A stretch of DNA of 64,000 nucleotides from [Anoxybacillus] calidus (GCF_013760845.1 NZ_JACDUU010000002.1:310001-374000); one strand, 5' to 3'. Counted from the stretch's first letter, positions 35,022 to 46,269 are shown. Program-made: numbers and translations. Notes: generated by a model from the sequence alone, not told the origin.

Positions 35022-35044
35022 AGCACTATATTACATGAAACATG

Positions 35045-35097
35045 AAAAAGGTAGGCACATCTTAGTTATGACTAAGATGTGCCTACCTTTATTTTTT
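35045..35097. terminator. Strong bidirectional hairpin terminator
   Basis: A perfect 19-bp stem (AAAGGTAGGCACATCTTAG with its complement) around a 5-nt loop and flanked by A- and T-runs; it separates the methyltransferase from the convergent lexA. Confidence 0.92.
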
Positions 35098-35147
35098 AGA
35101 TTTTAGCTCTTGATCATCAAAAGTTAGCTTTTTTGTTTATGAGGAAA

Positions 35148-35771
35148 TTAATGAATCATCCGATATACGCCGATTACTTTGCCGAGTATCGTTACGTTGC
35201 GTAAAATAATTGGTTCCATGTTTGAGTTTTCCGGTTGAAGGCGGATGTAATCTTTTTCCTTAAAGAAACGTTTGACGGTTGCTTCGTTCTCATCTGTCAT
35301 TGCCACGACAATATCCCCGTTGTTCGCTGTTTGCTGTTGGCGAACAATGACATAGTCTCCATCTAAAATTCCTGCCTCAATCATGCTGTTGCCCATAATT
35401 TCTAACATAAATACTTGGTCGTCTGGAGAAACAAGTCGGTCTGGGATCGGAAAATATTCTTCTACGTTTTCCACTGCTGTAATCGGCTGACCAGCTGTCA
35501 CTTTACCAATGACGGGAACATTGACAACATTGCTTTTTGGAACAGAAGAAGTAAAATCCGGATCGAGTATCTCAATTGCGCGTGGCTTTGTTGGGTCACG
35601 GCGAATTAATCCTTTGCTTTCCAGCCTTGCGAGATGTCCGTGTACCGTTGAACTGGATGCAAGTCCTACCGCTTCGCCAATTTCCCGAACAGATGGTGGA
35701 TATCCTTTCGTTTGCACTTCTTTTTTAATAAAATCTAAAATTTCTTGTTGACGTTTTGATAGCTTTGTCAT
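35148..35771 (-). CDS. lexA: SOS repressor LexA
   Basis: 207 residues. N-terminal winged helix ([40 protein letters not shown]) and C-terminal S24 latent protease: cleavage site Ala-Gly in GKVTAGQPI, catalytic Ser in [11 protein letters not shown] and Lys in [10 protein letters not shown]. RecA-filament contact triggers self-cleavage. ATG at 35771, 6 nt after GAGGTG. Divergent from yneA; LexA boxes lie between the genes. Confidence 0.98.
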   Translation of the reverse strand: MTKLSKRQQEILDFIKKEVQTKGYPPSVREIGEAVGLASSSTVHGHLARLESKGLIRRDPTKPRAIEILDPDFTSSVPKSNVVNVPVIGKVTAGQPITAVENVEEYFPIPDRLVSPDDQVFMLEIMGNSMIEAGILDGDYVIVRQQQTANNGDIVVAMTDENEATVKRFFKEKDYIRLQPENSNMEPIILRNVTILGKVIGVYRMIH

Positions 35772-35830
35772 TTTATGCACCTCGTATCATCAACTTTTGT
35801 TTTGATTATATCATGATTTAAGAACAAGTA

Positions 35831-35911
35831 CAAACATAAGTTCGAAAAAACTATTGACACAAACAAATGTTCTAGTTATGATAAAAAACAGAAAAAACGA
35901 ACAAACATTCT
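35831..35911. promoter_or_regulatory. SOS control region: three LexA boxes and yneA promoter
   Basis: Boxes near the Gram-positive consensus CGAACNNNNGTTCG: CAAACATAAGTTCG (35831-35844), CAAACAAATGTTCT (35860-35873) and CGAACAAACATTCT (35898-35911). The yneA promoter is TTGACA (35854-35859), 17 bp, TATGAT (35877-35882), so the middle box fills its spacer. Confidence 0.88.
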
Positions 35912-35926
35912 CTAGGAGGAAAGTCC

Positions 35927-36921
<995 letters not shown>

Positions 36922-36969
36922 TAATATGTACTGTACATGGCAGTTATTCAACAAAGGAGTTATATAGCG

Positions 36970-37200
36970 ATGTTATCACAAGAAAAAATTGCAAGAATTA
37001 ATGAATTGGCAAAAAAGGCAAAGACAAGCGGATTGACCGCTAAAGAGGCAGAAGAACAGCAACGTCTTCGTCGTGAATATTTAAAAGCGCTACGCGAGTC
37101 GTTTACAAACACGCTTCATTCCGTGAAAATTATCGACCCTAACGGAAACGATGTCACACCGAAAAAATTAAAAGAAAGTAAAGCAAAACGAATTCATTAA
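36970..37200 (+). CDS. ynzC: DUF896 protein YnzC
   Basis: 76 residues. Two-helix hairpin domain DUF896 ([40 protein letters not shown]) and a disordered basic tail. ATG follows CAAAGGAGTTATATAGCG. Third gene of the SOS operon. YnzC structure is known; function is not. Confidence 0.93.
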   Translation: MLSQEKIARINELAKKAKTSGLTAKEAEEQQRLRREYLKALRESFTNTLHSVKIIDPNGNDVTPKKLKESKAKRIH

Positions 37201-37203
37201 TGA

Positions 37204-37319
37204 AGCTGATCCATAAGTATCTGACCTCACGCGTATTTCACGATATATAGTTCATTTATCCAATGCGATGTCCTATATATTGTGCTGTGGGGCGGACACT
37301 TGGCCTGGGGATCAGCCTC
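37204..37319. repeat. Nested palindromic repeat, GGCTGAC family, copy 3
   Basis: AGCTGATCCATAAGTATCTG left, GGGGCGGACACTTGGCC then GGGGATCAGCC right, followed by TCTTTTTT. Same outer and inner arms as at 17093 and 32049, with compensating differences in the outer arm (GCTGATC/GATCAGC). Confidence 0.82.
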
Positions 37320-37434
37320 TTTTTTACAACGAATTTTCGATTTTTTGATATGAATGCTTGTGCATAATGCTAGCTTTTCTATATGATAATGATGATAATG
37401 TAAATAGAATGTTTTTGTGAAAGGATGAAGCTTA

Positions 37435-39444
37435 ATGTCACATTCGATTGAACAATTGTCGATTACAACAATCCGTACACTTTCGATTGACGCGATTGAA
37501 AAAGCAAATTCTGGACACCCAGGAATGCCAATGGGTGCAGCACCAATGGCATATACGCTTTGGACGCAGTTTATGAATCATAATCCGAGCAATCCAAAGT
37601 GGTTTAACCGCGACCGCTTTGTTTTATCTGCTGGACATGGTTCCATGCTTTTATACAGCTTGCTTCATTTAAGTGGCTATGATGTTTCAATGGAAGACAT
37701 TAAAAACTTTCGCCAATGGGGAAGCAAAACACCTGGACATCCGGAATACGGACATACACCAGGTGTAGAAGCAACAACAGGTCCGCTTGGACAAGGAATT
37801 GCAATGGCTGTCGGAATGGCGATGGCAGAAAGACATTTAGCAGCTACATATAATAGAGACAACTTTGACATTATTGACCACTACACATACGCCATCTGCG
37901 GTGACGGCGATTTAATGGAAGGGGTAGCGTCTGAGGCAGCTTCACTCGCTGGTCACTTAAAGCTTGGACGCTTAATTGTGCTTTATGATTCAAATGATAT
38001 TTCGCTTGATGGTGAACTGAACTTGTCGTTCTCTGAAAATGTAGCAGAACGTTTTAAAGCGTATGGATGGCAGTATTTACGTGTTGAAGACGGCAATAAT
38101 ATTGAAGAAATTGCTAATGCGTTAAAAGAAGCAAAAGCAGATACATCTCGTCCAACGCTCATTGAAGTAAAAACAACGATTGGCTACGGTTCACCGAACA
38201 AAGCGGGAACTTCCGATGTTCATGGAGCTCCGCTTGGTGCTGATGAGTTGAAATTAACGAAAGAAGCTTACAAATGGACGTTTGAAGAAGATTTTTACGT
38301 GCCAGAAGAAGTGTATGCACATTTCCGCAAAGCCGTTAAAGAAGCAGGCGAGAGAAAAGAACAAGAGTGGAATGAATTATTTGCGGCGTATAAACAAGCA
38401 TATCCAGAATTAGCGCAGCAGTTGGAGTTAGCGATGGAAGGCAAGCTGCCAGAAGGCTGGGAAGCAAGCTTACCTGTATACGAAGAAGGAAAAAGTTTAG
38501 CTACTCGCGCTTCTTCAGGTGAGGTATTAAATGCAATTGCGAAAGCCGTACCACAATTGATTGGCGGATCTGCTGACCTTGCAGGCTCCAACAAAACGTT
38601 AATTAAAGGCGGAGAAAACTTCTTGCCAGAAAGCTACAATGGCCGTAACATTTGGTTTGGTGTACGTGAGTTTGCCATGGGAGCAGCAATGAATGGAATG
38701 GCGCTTCATGGCGGTGTGAAAGTATTTGGCGGAACGTTCTTTGTCTTTTCTGATTACTTACGTCCGGCTATTCGTCTTGCTGCATTAATGGGACTACCAG
38801 TTACTTATGTACTAACGCATGATAGTATTGCTGTTGGTGAAGACGGCCCGACACATGAACCGATTGAGCAATTGCCGTCGCTTCGAGCAATGCCAAACCT
38901 TTCTGTCATTCGTCCGGCTGATGGCAATGAAACAGCAGCAGCATGGCGCTTAGCAGTAGAATCAACCGATCAACCGACAGCGCTTGTACTTACAAGACAA
39001 AATGTTCCAACATTGCCTCATACAGCAGAACGTGCATATGAAGGTGTGAAAAGAGGAGCTTATGTCGTATCTGAGGCAGCAAATGGCGCTCCACAAGCAT
39101 TGTTACTGGCGTCCGGTTCTGAAGTGAGCTTAGCTGTAAAAGCGCAAAAAGTGTTAGCGGAGGAAGGAATTCATGTTTCTGTAGTGAGCATGCCTTCGTG
39201 GGATCGTTTTGAAAAACAATCGCAGGAATATAAAGAAAGCGTTCTTCCAAAGACCGTAAAGAAGCGTCTTGCTATCGAAATGGCAGCTTCACTTGGATGG
39301 GAGCGTTATACAGGAGAGGAAGGAGATATTTTAGCCATCGACCGTTTTGGTGCTTCTGCTCCAGGAGAGAAAATTATGGAAGAATACGGATTTACCGTTG
39401 AAAATGTTGTTGAGCGCGTAAAAGCATTGCTGAACAACGCATAA
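37435..39444 (+). CDS. tkt: Transketolase
   Basis: 669 residues, full length. ThDP- and Mg-dependent transfer of two-carbon units in the pentose phosphate pathway. Signatures: [20 protein letters not shown], the ThDP motif [19 protein letters not shown] to LYDSNDIS, and the central [20 protein letters not shown] with catalytic Glu in [16 protein letters not shown]. Its position between the yneA operon and sirA is the usual one. Confidence 0.98.
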   Translation: MSHSIEQLSITTIRTLSIDAIEKANSGHPGMPMGAAPMAYTLWTQFMNHNPSNPKWFNRDRFVLSAGHGSMLLYSLLHLSGYDVSMEDIKNFRQWGSKTPGHPEYGHTPGVEATTGPLGQGIAMAVGMAMAERHLAATYNRDNFDIIDHYTYAICGDGDLMEGVASEAASLAGHLKLGRLIVLYDSNDISLDGELNLSFSENVAERFKAYGWQYLRVEDGNNIEEIANALKEAKADTSRPTLIEVKTTIGYGSPNKAGTSDVHGAPLGADELKLTKEAYKWTFEEDFYVPEEVYAHFRKAVKEAGERKEQEWNELFAAYKQAYPELAQQLELAMEGKLPEGWEASLPVYEEGKSLATRASSGEVLNAIAKAVPQLIGGSADLAGSNKTLIKGGENFLPESYNGRNIWFGVREFAMGAAMNGMALHGGVKVFGGTFFVFSDYLRPAIRLAALMGLPVTYVLTHDSIAVGEDGPTHEPIEQLPSLRAMPNLSVIRPADGNETAAAWRLAVESTDQPTALVLTRQNVPTLPHTAERAYEGVKRGAYVVSEAANGAPQALLLASGSEVSLAVKAQKVLAEEGIHVSVVSMPSWDRFEKQSQEYKESVLPKTVKKRLAIEMAASLGWERYTGEEGDILAIDRFGASAPGEKIMEEYGFTVENVVERVKALLNNA

Positions 39445-39460
39445 TGATTTGAAGAGTATT

Positions 39461-39502
39461 AAGGGGCAGACCTCCATACGACAAAAGAGGTCTGTCCCTT
39501 TT
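39461..39502 (+). terminator. Terminator after tkt
   Basis: AAGGGGCAGACCTC and GAGGTCTGTCCCTT, then TTTC. Confidence 0.85.
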
Positions 39503-39523
39503 CTTTCTATACATATGTGATAA

Positions 39524-39541
39524 ATCGACAAAACTAGTCGA
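39524..39541 (+). promoter_or_regulatory. Candidate Spo0A box before sirA
   Basis: ATCGACA (39524-39530) is the complement of TGTCGAT, one base off the Spo0A box TGTCGAA, and TCGAC/GTCGA form a small inverted repeat. A -10-like TATAAT lies near 39585. sirA is a known Spo0A-activated gene in B. subtilis. Confidence 0.55.
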
Positions 39542-39623
39542 TATATTTTCCGTTAATAGACAAATATCTTCCCTATACTTTTCCTATAATACATATAACT
39601 AGGAAAAGAATGGGGGACGAACC

Positions 39624-40070
39624 ATGATTGGATATTGGATTTATTGGATGAATCATGAAATCGCTGCGCATTATGCAAACCGCACGGAAAAAATTGTAGA
39701 GTTGTTTCGGGAATATAGCGATGCAAAGGCACCACAAAAAGAGTTAATCGCGAGGCAAATCCGCTATATAACGGAACCGATTCCAAGTGCGTTGATTGAC
39801 GAAGCGCTTCATAAGCAATTTGGCAGACGGCTCGACTATCGCTCGGAAAAAAGTATATACATGATTCAAACGAGAAAAGCTGAAGATGAAGCAACATTAA
39901 TTCTTCAAAACCGTCGCCTTATGTTAATGGTAGAAAATAATGAAGAGACGGTTGTTTCGCAAATGTTTGAAGCGCTATCAACAATTACGCCTCACTTTTT
40001 AGCGGTTGATTTCCGATTCAACGGGGCGCAATGGATTGCGCAAAAAATAGAAAAAAGAAAATTTGCGTAA
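39624..40070 (+). CDS. sirA: Sporulation inhibitor of replication SirA
   Basis: 148 residues (YneE). SirA binds domain I of DnaA to stop new rounds of replication once Spo0A is active. Recognisable by YWIYWMNHEIAAHYANRTEK, YRSEKSIYMIQT and the gene's fixed place between tkt and yneF. GGGGGACGAACC precedes the ATG. Confidence 0.92.
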   Translation: MIGYWIYWMNHEIAAHYANRTEKIVELFREYSDAKAPQKELIARQIRYITEPIPSALIDEALHKQFGRRLDYRSEKSIYMIQTRKAEDEATLILQNRRLMLMVENNEETVVSQMFEALSTITPHFLAVDFRFNGAQWIAQKIEKRKFA

Positions 40071-40155
40071 ATGAGAGATTTTCTGGACGAAATATTGTAT
40101 AATAGCTCATTGTTTAGTACACTGTTAGGTAGACAACATGAAGGAGGAAAAAAGT

Positions 40156-40368
40156 ATGTGGACAACGATTCTAGTTGGCATTCTAGCTCTTCTTGCTGGA
40201 ACGGCGCTAGGATTTTTCATCGCTCGTAAAACGATGATGAATTACCTAAAGAAAAATCCGCCGATCAATGAGCAAATGATTCGCATGATGATGATGCAAA
40301 TGGGAATGACTCCATCACAAAAGAAAATTAATCAAATGATGAAAGCAATGAACAACCAATTCAAATAA
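40156..40368 (+). CDS. yneF: UPF0154 membrane protein YneF
   Basis: 70 residues. One N-terminal membrane helix ([20 protein letters not shown]), then a positively charged turn and the conserved [20 protein letters not shown] stretch of UPF0154. ATG at 40156 after AAGGAGG. Function unknown, conserved in Firmicutes. Confidence 0.95.
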   Translation: MWTTILVGILALLAGTALGFFIARKTMMNYLKKNPPINEQMIRMMMMQMGMTPSQKKINQMMKAMNNQFK

Positions 40369-40375
40369 AACATTG

Positions 40376-40404
40376 GACAGGCACTCAATTGAGTGTCTTT
40401 TTAT
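40376..40404 (+). terminator. Terminator after yneF
   Basis: GACAGGCACTCAATTGAGTGTC folds into a small hairpin with one mismatch and is followed by TTTTT. Confidence 0.7.
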
Positions 40405-40532
40405 TTTGTTAAAACATTTTTAAGATAAGGCAATGGATAAGATGACGGATGAATAAAACTTTCATAATTTTTCTATTTTTGTTACAATAAAGAAGCGCAT
40501 TTCGCTAATGTGTGGATATTGGAGGAAGGTTT

Positions 40533-42281
40533 ATGAGCATATTTAAAGATTTAATGTGGTTTTTTAAGCAGGAGAAAAAAGCCTATGTAACTGGAACATT
40601 GTTGCTTATGTTTGTGGCATTGTTAGAACTTGTTCCCCCGAAAGTCATCGGGATTGTAATAGACCATATTAAAGACGAGACATTGACAACCGCAATTCTT
40701 GGGAAATGGATGTTGATTTTGCTTGTCGTTGCTGTCATATTATACATTTTACGATATGTATGGCGGATATTAATTTTCGGTTCTTCCGTTAAACTAGCAA
40801 GGCAGCTGCGCAATGAATTGTATACCCATTTTACCAAAATGTCCCCGGCGTTTTATCAACGAAAGCGAATCGGAGATTTAATGGCGCATGCGACAAACGA
40901 TTTACAGGCGATTCAGCAAACAGCCGGTTCCGGCGTATTAACGCTTGTTGATTCGCTTACATTAGGAAGTTTTGTCCTTGCGGCGATGGCGCTTACGATT
41001 AGCTGGAAATTAACACTTATTAGCTTAATTCCGATGCCGTTTATGGCAATCGCCACGAAACATTATGGAACACTGTTGCACAAACGATTTTTAAAAGCGC
41101 AAGAGGCGTTTTCTTCATTAAATGATAAAGTTCAAGAAAGCATCAGTGGTATCAAAGTCATTAAAACGTTCGGTTATGAGCGCGATGACATTGAATCTTT
41201 CCGTAAGAAATCTGATGAAGTAGTAGAAGAAAATATGGCCGTCGCTCGAATCGACGCTTTATTTGACCCGACGATTTCGCTTATTGTCGGTTTATCGTTT
41301 TTCTTAGCTGTTATTTTTGGGGCACGAATGGTGCTGGATGGAGAGTTGACACTTGGTCAGCTTGTTTCGTTTACAACTTATTTAGGAATATTAATATGGC
41401 CGATGCTTGCATTTGGCTGGCTCTTTAATATCGTTGAGCGAGGAAGAGCTTCTTATGATCGGATTCGTAGCTTGCTGGCTGAAAAAGAAGATATCGTAGA
41501 AAAGACGGATGCGATTCAAACTTCGCCGACTGGAGATATTACTTACGATTTGTGCGAATTTACATATCCAAATGAAACAACGCCAGTGCTGAAAAACATT
41601 CATTTTACATTGAAGCGTGGAGAAACGCTTGGAATTGTTGGGAAAACAGGTGCCGGTAAAACAACATTGTTAAAATTGCTTATACGCGAATTCGATCAAT
41701 ATGATGGAAAAATTATGTTTGGTGAACATGACATTCGTGAATATTCCCTGCAGGCTCTCCGTTCTTCCATCGGCTATGTTCCACAAGATCACTTTCTCTT
41801 TTCTGCGACAGTAAAAGAAAATATTGCTTTCGCTTGTCCGAACGCTTCGGATGAAGACATTATCAAAGCAGCTGAAATTGCCAACATTCATGAAGATATT
41901 TGTCAGTTTACCGATGGATATGAGACGATTGTCGGTGAAAGGGGAGTCTCGCTTTCTGGAGGACAGAAACAGCGGATTTCTATTGCCCGGGCATTGTTAA
42001 TGAACCCGGAAGTACTCATTCTCGATGATTCATTATCAGCGGTAGATGCGAAAACGGAGGAGCGAATTCTTACCGCTTTAAGGGAAAATCGTGCTGGTAA
42101 AACAACTATTATTACATCGCATCGTTTAAGTGCGATTCAACATGCCGATCTCATTATCGTTGTTGAAAATGGGGAAATCGTGCAAAAGGGAAAACATGAT
42201 CAACTAGTAAATGAAAAAGGCTGGTACCGTGAAATGTACCACAGGCAGCAACTAGAATCATTAGTGGAACATGGAGGATAA
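40533..42281 (+). CDS. yheI: ABC exporter subunit, YheI-like (degenerate-site partner)
   Basis: 582 residues: six-helix exporter domain, then a nucleotide-binding domain with Walker A GIVGKTGAGKTTLL, signature VSLSGGQKQR and Walker B VLILDDSLSAVD. The catalytic Glu after Walker B is replaced by Asp (DD instead of DE). With the altered signature of the next gene this is the pattern of a heterodimeric multidrug exporter with one dead ATP site (as in BmrC/BmrD, also called YheI/YheH). ATG at 40533 after TTGGAGGAAGG. The partner follows after 3 bp. Confidence 0.92.
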   Translation: MSIFKDLMWFFKQEKKAYVTGTLLLMFVALLELVPPKVIGIVIDHIKDETLTTAILGKWMLILLVVAVILYILRYVWRILIFGSSVKLARQLRNELYTHFTKMSPAFYQRKRIGDLMAHATNDLQAIQQTAGSGVLTLVDSLTLGSFVLAAMALTISWKLTLISLIPMPFMAIATKHYGTLLHKRFLKAQEAFSSLNDKVQESISGIKVIKTFGYERDDIESFRKKSDEVVEENMAVARIDALFDPTISLIVGLSFFLAVIFGARMVLDGELTLGQLVSFTTYLGILIWPMLAFGWLFNIVERGRASYDRIRSLLAEKEDIVEKTDAIQTSPTGDITYDLCEFTYPNETTPVLKNIHFTLKRGETLGIVGKTGAGKTTLLKLLIREFDQYDGKIMFGEHDIREYSLQALRSSIGYVPQDHFLFSATVKENIAFACPNASDEDIIKAAEIANIHEDICQFTDGYETIVGERGVSLSGGQKQRISIARALLMNPEVLILDDSLSAVDAKTEERILTALRENRAGKTTIITSHRLSAIQHADLIIVVENGEIVQKGKHDQLVNEKGWYREMYHRQQLESLVEHGG

Positions 42282-42284
42282 AAA

Positions 42285-44072
42285 ATGACAAAATCATTAA
42301 GTCCAAAGGAACAGCGACAAATATTATGGAGATTATTGTCATATATTCAATCCTATAAAAAAGAAGCCATCACAGCTTTCATTTTACTCGTTTTAGCGAC
42401 CATAGCCGAACTTGTCGGTCCATATTTAGTAAAAGTATTTATCGATGATTATTTAATGCCGAGGAATTTAGAGGCTCGACCGTTAATTTGGCTTGCGGCC
42501 ATTTATCTTGGGATATTAGTAGTCAAAACGTTTATCACTTATTTTCAGCTTGTTAAATTTCAAGAGTTGGCGTTAAAAGTGATTCAAGCGTTACGAATTG
42601 ATATTTTTACAAAAGTACAGCAGCTTGGAATGCGCTACTTTGATCAAACACCGGGTGGAAGCATCGTTTCACGCGTGACAAATGATACAGAAGCAATTAA
42701 AGACATGTTTGTGAATGTGCTTGCAAGCTTTATCCAAAACGGAGTATTTATTATCGGTATTTTTATTGCCATGTTTTTATTAAATGTGAAATTAGCCGTT
42801 TTCTGTTTATTTATTCTTCCGGTTTTACTTTTGATTATGAAAACGTATCGCCATTACAGCTCGATTTATTATAAAGATCTGCGTGAGCGTTTGAGCCAAC
42901 TGAATGCTAAATTGAACGAATCGCTGCAAGGAATGGCCATTATTCAAGTGTTTCGTCAAGAAAAGCGCTTGCGCCAAGAATTTGCTCATATTAATGAACA
43001 ACATTATCAAGCGGGAATGAAAAATATTAAAATAGATGGATTGCTGTTACGACCAGCCATTGATGTTGTTTATATTTTATCGATTATCGTTGTATTAAGC
43101 TTCTTTGGTATCGATGCGATGGAAAGCCCAATCGAAATTGGTGTTTTGTACGCATTTGTCAACTATTTAGAGCGATTTTTTGAGCCTGTGAATCAAATGA
43201 TGATGCGTCTTTCGATGTATCAGCAGGCAATTGTTGCAGGATCGCGCGTTTTTGCTCTCCTTGATCATAAAGAGCTTGCCCCAGCAGCAATCGAAAATGA
43301 AAATCCAGTTATTTCCGAAGGTACGATTGAATTTAGAAATGTCAGTTTTTCTTATGATGGTAAACGCGATGTATTAAAAAATATTTCATTTACGGCGAAA
43401 CGCGGGGAAACGGTGGCACTTGTCGGTCATACAGGCAGCGGAAAAAGCTCTATTATCAATTTATTAATGCGATTTTATGAGTTTGAACGCGGAGATATTT
43501 TAATCGATGGCATCTCGATTCGAAACTATCAAAATGAAGAATTGCGCCGAAAAATCGGACTTGTGTTGCAAGACCCGTTCTTATTTTATGGAACGATTAA
43601 AGACAACATTAAAATGTATAACGATAACTTAACGGATGACGATGTGATCAAAGCAGCCGAATTTGTGCAAGCAGATTCGTTTATCGAAAAGCTGCCTAAA
43701 AAATATGATGATCAAGTCGTAGAGCGTGGAGCGACATTGTCAAGCGGACAGCGCCAATTAATTGCCTTTGCCCGCACGATTGCCCTTAATCCGAAAATAT
43801 TAGTATTAGACGAAGCAACTGCTCACATTGATACGGAAACGGAAGAAGCTATTCAAGAGGCGCTTTCGAGAATGAGAAAGGGGCGGACGACGATTGCCAT
43901 TGCTCATCGTTTGTCCACGATTCAAGATGCGGAACAAATTTTGGTACTTCATCGTGGTGAGATTGTTGAGAGAGGAAACCATCAAGAACTTCTTGCAAAA
44001 AAAGGACTGTACTATAAAATGTATTTGCTGCAAAACGGTTTAGTTGGCGAAGTGGAAGATGTGAGCGTATAG
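42285..44072 (+). CDS. yheH: ABC exporter subunit, YheH-like (active-site partner)
   Basis: 595 residues, exporter fold plus nucleotide-binding domain: Walker A LVGHTGSGKSSI, signature TLSSGQRQL (Ser instead of Gly), canonical Walker B ILVLDEATAHID with Glu. Its normal Walker motifs face the normal LSGGQ of YheI, giving one working site; its LSSGQ faces the degenerate YheI site. The pair probably exports hydrophobic drugs or peptides; the natural substrate is unknown. Confidence 0.93.
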   Translation: MTKSLSPKEQRQILWRLLSYIQSYKKEAITAFILLVLATIAELVGPYLVKVFIDDYLMPRNLEARPLIWLAAIYLGILVVKTFITYFQLVKFQELALKVIQALRIDIFTKVQQLGMRYFDQTPGGSIVSRVTNDTEAIKDMFVNVLASFIQNGVFIIGIFIAMFLLNVKLAVFCLFILPVLLLIMKTYRHYSSIYYKDLRERLSQLNAKLNESLQGMAIIQVFRQEKRLRQEFAHINEQHYQAGMKNIKIDGLLLRPAIDVVYILSIIVVLSFFGIDAMESPIEIGVLYAFVNYLERFFEPVNQMMMRLSMYQQAIVAGSRVFALLDHKELAPAAIENENPVISEGTIEFRNVSFSYDGKRDVLKNISFTAKRGETVALVGHTGSGKSSIINLLMRFYEFERGDILIDGISIRNYQNEELRRKIGLVLQDPFLFYGTIKDNIKMYNDNLTDDDVIKAAEFVQADSFIEKLPKKYDDQVVERGATLSSGQRQLIAFARTIALNPKILVLDEATAHIDTETEEAIQEALSRMRKGRTTIAIAHRLSTIQDAEQILVLHRGEIVERGNHQELLAKKGLYYKMYLLQNGLVGEVEDVSV

Positions 44073-44088
44073 GCATGAATGAAAAAAA

Positions 44089-44138
44089 GAAACGCCTCTT
44101 TTTGGTGTCGTTTAGTGTAAGGGGAGGCGTTTTTTTTC
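44089..44138 (+). terminator. Terminator after the ABC pair
   Basis: AAACGCCTC and GAGGCGTTT flank a 26-nt loop, followed by TTTTTTT. The loop and right arm hold the end of the opposite-strand Spo0E-like gene. Confidence 0.75.
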
Positions 44139-44291
44139 TTTGTACATGTATTCATTATATTGATTGAGTAGAGAGTCTAATTCTTGGCTTAATTGAATCG
44201 TAAGAGATGAATTTAAACCGTTTTTTGCGACAATTTTAATTAGCTCACTACGCTTTCGTTCGATAAGTAGCAAAATTTCTTGTTTTGACAC
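44112..44291 (-). CDS. Spo0E-family aspartyl-phosphate phosphatase (YnzD-like)
   Basis: 59 residues, GTG start preceded by GAAAGGATTTACTCAA. The family signature LSQELDSLLNQYNEYMY is complete; members are two-helix proteins that dephosphorylate Spo0A~P (or Spo0F-type partners) and so delay sporulation. Sequence: an N-terminal helix QEILLLIERKRSELIKIVAK, a turn (NGLNSS) and the signature helix. It is convergent with yheH and its 3' end runs into that gene's terminator. B. subtilis has ynzD in this neighbourhood, which supports the call. Confidence 0.85.
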   Translation of the reverse strand: MSKQEILLLIERKRSELIKIVAKNGLNSSLTIQLSQELDSLLNQYNEYMYKEKKRLPLH

Positions 44292-44535
44292 TTGAGTAAA
44301 TCCTTTCTTTTAAATTATATTGCTATTATATACTAATATGGTAATAAATTCAAAGATAAACGTGCGATAAATGTATTAGTATGCGCACAACAAGCATATA
44401 CTATACAATTTGGAATTTGATTTTAATTATAGAAAAATTTGAAATAAAAATCAGGGATAATTATGAACAAATTGTGAACTATTATTCACCTTTGTGTTTT
44501 TTTGCTAGAATAAAGTGGAGAGGAGTGAACAATGA

Positions 44536-45243
44536 ATGACGGATGTTAATATTTTTCTTGCGTTTGGTGCTGGATTTTTGTCGTTTATTTCTCCGTGCTG
44601 TTTGCCTTTGTATCCGGCATTTTTGTCATATATTACAGGCGTATCTGTCGGGGAGTTAAAATCGGAAAATGCGATGCTCCAAAGAAGGAGCTTACTTCAT
44701 ACACTCTTTTTCTTGCTTGGTTTTTCGCTTATTTTTATTTCGATTGGATTCGGCACGTCGTTTATCGGGGAGTTTTTTAATGATTATCAAGATTTGATTC
44801 GCCAAATCGGCGCCATTTTGATTGTCTTTTTTGGGTTTGTCGTCATCGGCGTGTTTAAACCTAGTTTTTTAATGCAAGATCACCGCTTATCATTCCAAAA
44901 TCGCCCTACTGGTTACATAGGATCGAGCTTAATCGGCATGGCTTTTGCCGCAGGATGGTCACCATGTATGGGACCGATTTTAGTGTCGGTCATTGCACTA
45001 GCAGCTACGAATCCAAGCTCAGGGGTTTTATATATGATCGCCTATTCGTTAGGATTTGCGATTCCATTTTTCGTCTTGTCGTTTTTTATCGGGAAAATGC
45101 AATGGATCCGCAAGCATAACGTTAAAATCATGAAAGCCGGCGGTTATGTAATGATTGTCATGGGAATTATTTTATTCTTTGATTGGATGACAAAAATTAT
45201 TGTTTATACTTCCAACCTTTTTGGAGGATTTACAGGGTTTTAA
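44536..45243 (+). CDS. ccdA: Cytochrome c biogenesis protein CcdA
   Basis: 235 residues, six helices. Carries reducing equivalents across the membrane to ResA for apocytochrome c reduction. The two redox Cys are in [17 protein letters not shown] and in [29 protein letters not shown] precedes two close ATGs. First of the ccdA-yneI-ccdC group, as in B. subtilis. Confidence 0.96.
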   Translation: MTDVNIFLAFGAGFLSFISPCCLPLYPAFLSYITGVSVGELKSENAMLQRRSLLHTLFFLLGFSLIFISIGFGTSFIGEFFNDYQDLIRQIGAILIVFFGFVVIGVFKPSFLMQDHRLSFQNRPTGYIGSSLIGMAFAAGWSPCMGPILVSVIALAATNPSSGVLYMIAYSLGFAIPFFVLSFFIGKMQWIRKHNVKIMKAGGYVMIVMGIILFFDWMTKIIVYTSNLFGGFTGF

Positions 45244-45376
45244 CGTCGAAAAAGTGGCATATTTGTCATTATGTTTATATTGAAAATGTTCTGGTAATTC
45301 GTTACATTTTTTTTGAATGAATCTCGGGCCTTCGGGTGAATTTGATTTCATCGGGGACAAGTAGGGGGAAGAATGG

Positions 45377-45739
45377 ATGGCCAAAATATTGATTGTTGAT
45401 GATGCGAAATTTATGAGAATGACATTATCCAATATTTTAAAAAAAGCAAATCATGAGATTGTTGGTGAAGGAGAAAACGGTAAAGAAGCAGTGGAACTGT
45501 ACCGGGAGCTTCGACCTGATGTTGTTACGTTAGATATTACAATGCCGATTATGAATGGGTTGGAAGCGGTAAAAGCGATTAAACAAGAAGATTCACATGC
45601 GAAAATCATTATTTGTTCAGCAATGGGGTATCAAAAAATGGTTGTCGAGGCGATTGAAGCAGGAGCGTTGGATTTTATCGTGAAACCGTTTGACGAAACG
45701 CGTGTGATTGAGGCTGTGAACCGTGTGCTGTCATACTAA
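45377..45739 (+). CDS. yneI: CheY-like single-domain response regulator YneI
   Basis: 120 residues. Receiver domain only: acidic pair in ILIVDDAKFMRM, phospho-Asp53 in VVTLDITMP, Ser/Thr at IICSAMG and Lys in FIVKPFD. It is close to CheY in sequence, but there is no flagellar gene beside it; in B. subtilis the gene also lies between ccdA and ccdC and its partner kinase is unknown. GGGGGAAGA before the ATG. Confidence 0.94.
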   Translation: MAKILIVDDAKFMRMTLSNILKKANHEIVGEGENGKEAVELYRELRPDVVTLDITMPIMNGLEAVKAIKQEDSHAKIIICSAMGYQKMVVEAIEAGALDFIVKPFDETRVIEAVNRVLSY

Positions 45740-45799
45740 TAGACAATGTTCATTTTCTTTAAAAAACATAATCCAATATGAGGAAAAGGATGGATTCTC

Positions 45800-46261
45800 T
45801 TGGTTATAGCAACATCGATTATGGCTGTAATGATGGCGTTTGTTGCCATGTTTATCCGAATGAAAGCGGCAGAAAAACCAACAAATGCCAAAAAAATTAT
45901 TCTACCACCTATTTTTATGAGCACAGGGGCGCTCATGTTTTTACATCCAATGTTTCGTGTCACGGTAACTGAGCTGATAGAAGCATTGGTTCTTGGTGGA
46001 ATTTTTTCGATCTTTCTCATTAAAACGTCGCGTTTTGAAATCATCAATAATCAAATTTATTTAAAGCGTTCTAAGGCATTTATGTTTATTTTAATCGGAT
46101 TACTTGTAATTCGGCTTGCTTTGAAATCCTATTTAAGCAACAAGATTGATTACGGTGAATTAAGCGGTATGTTTTGGCTGTTAGCGTTTGGGATGATTGT
46201 TCCGTGGAGAATCGCTATGTATCTATCTTATAGAAAGTTGAAAAAGCAACTCCACCGTTGA
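45800..46261 (+). CDS. ccdC: CcdC (YneJ) membrane protein
   Basis: 153 residues with four helices, DUF1453/CcdC family: SIMAVMMAFVAMFIRMKAAE, LPPIFMSTGALMFLHP, IEALVLGGIFSIFLIKTSRF. Genetically linked to cytochrome c synthesis by its place, though B. subtilis does not strictly need it. TTG start after AGGAAAAGGATGG. A hairpin terminator follows, shared with convergent yneK. Confidence 0.9.
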   Translation: MVIATSIMAVMMAFVAMFIRMKAAEKPTNAKKIILPPIFMSTGALMFLHPMFRVTVTELIEALVLGGIFSIFLIKTSRFEIINNQIYLKRSKAFMFILIGLLVIRLALKSYLSNKIDYGELSGMFWLLAFGMIVPWRIAMYLSYRKLKKQLHR

Positions 46262-46269
46262 GAGAAAAG

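Noticed and set aside
45377-45739. Calling yneI the chemotaxis protein cheY
   Set aside because: The receiver domain is CheY-like, but the ccdA-yneI-ccdC order is that of yneI and no chemotaxis operon is adjacent.
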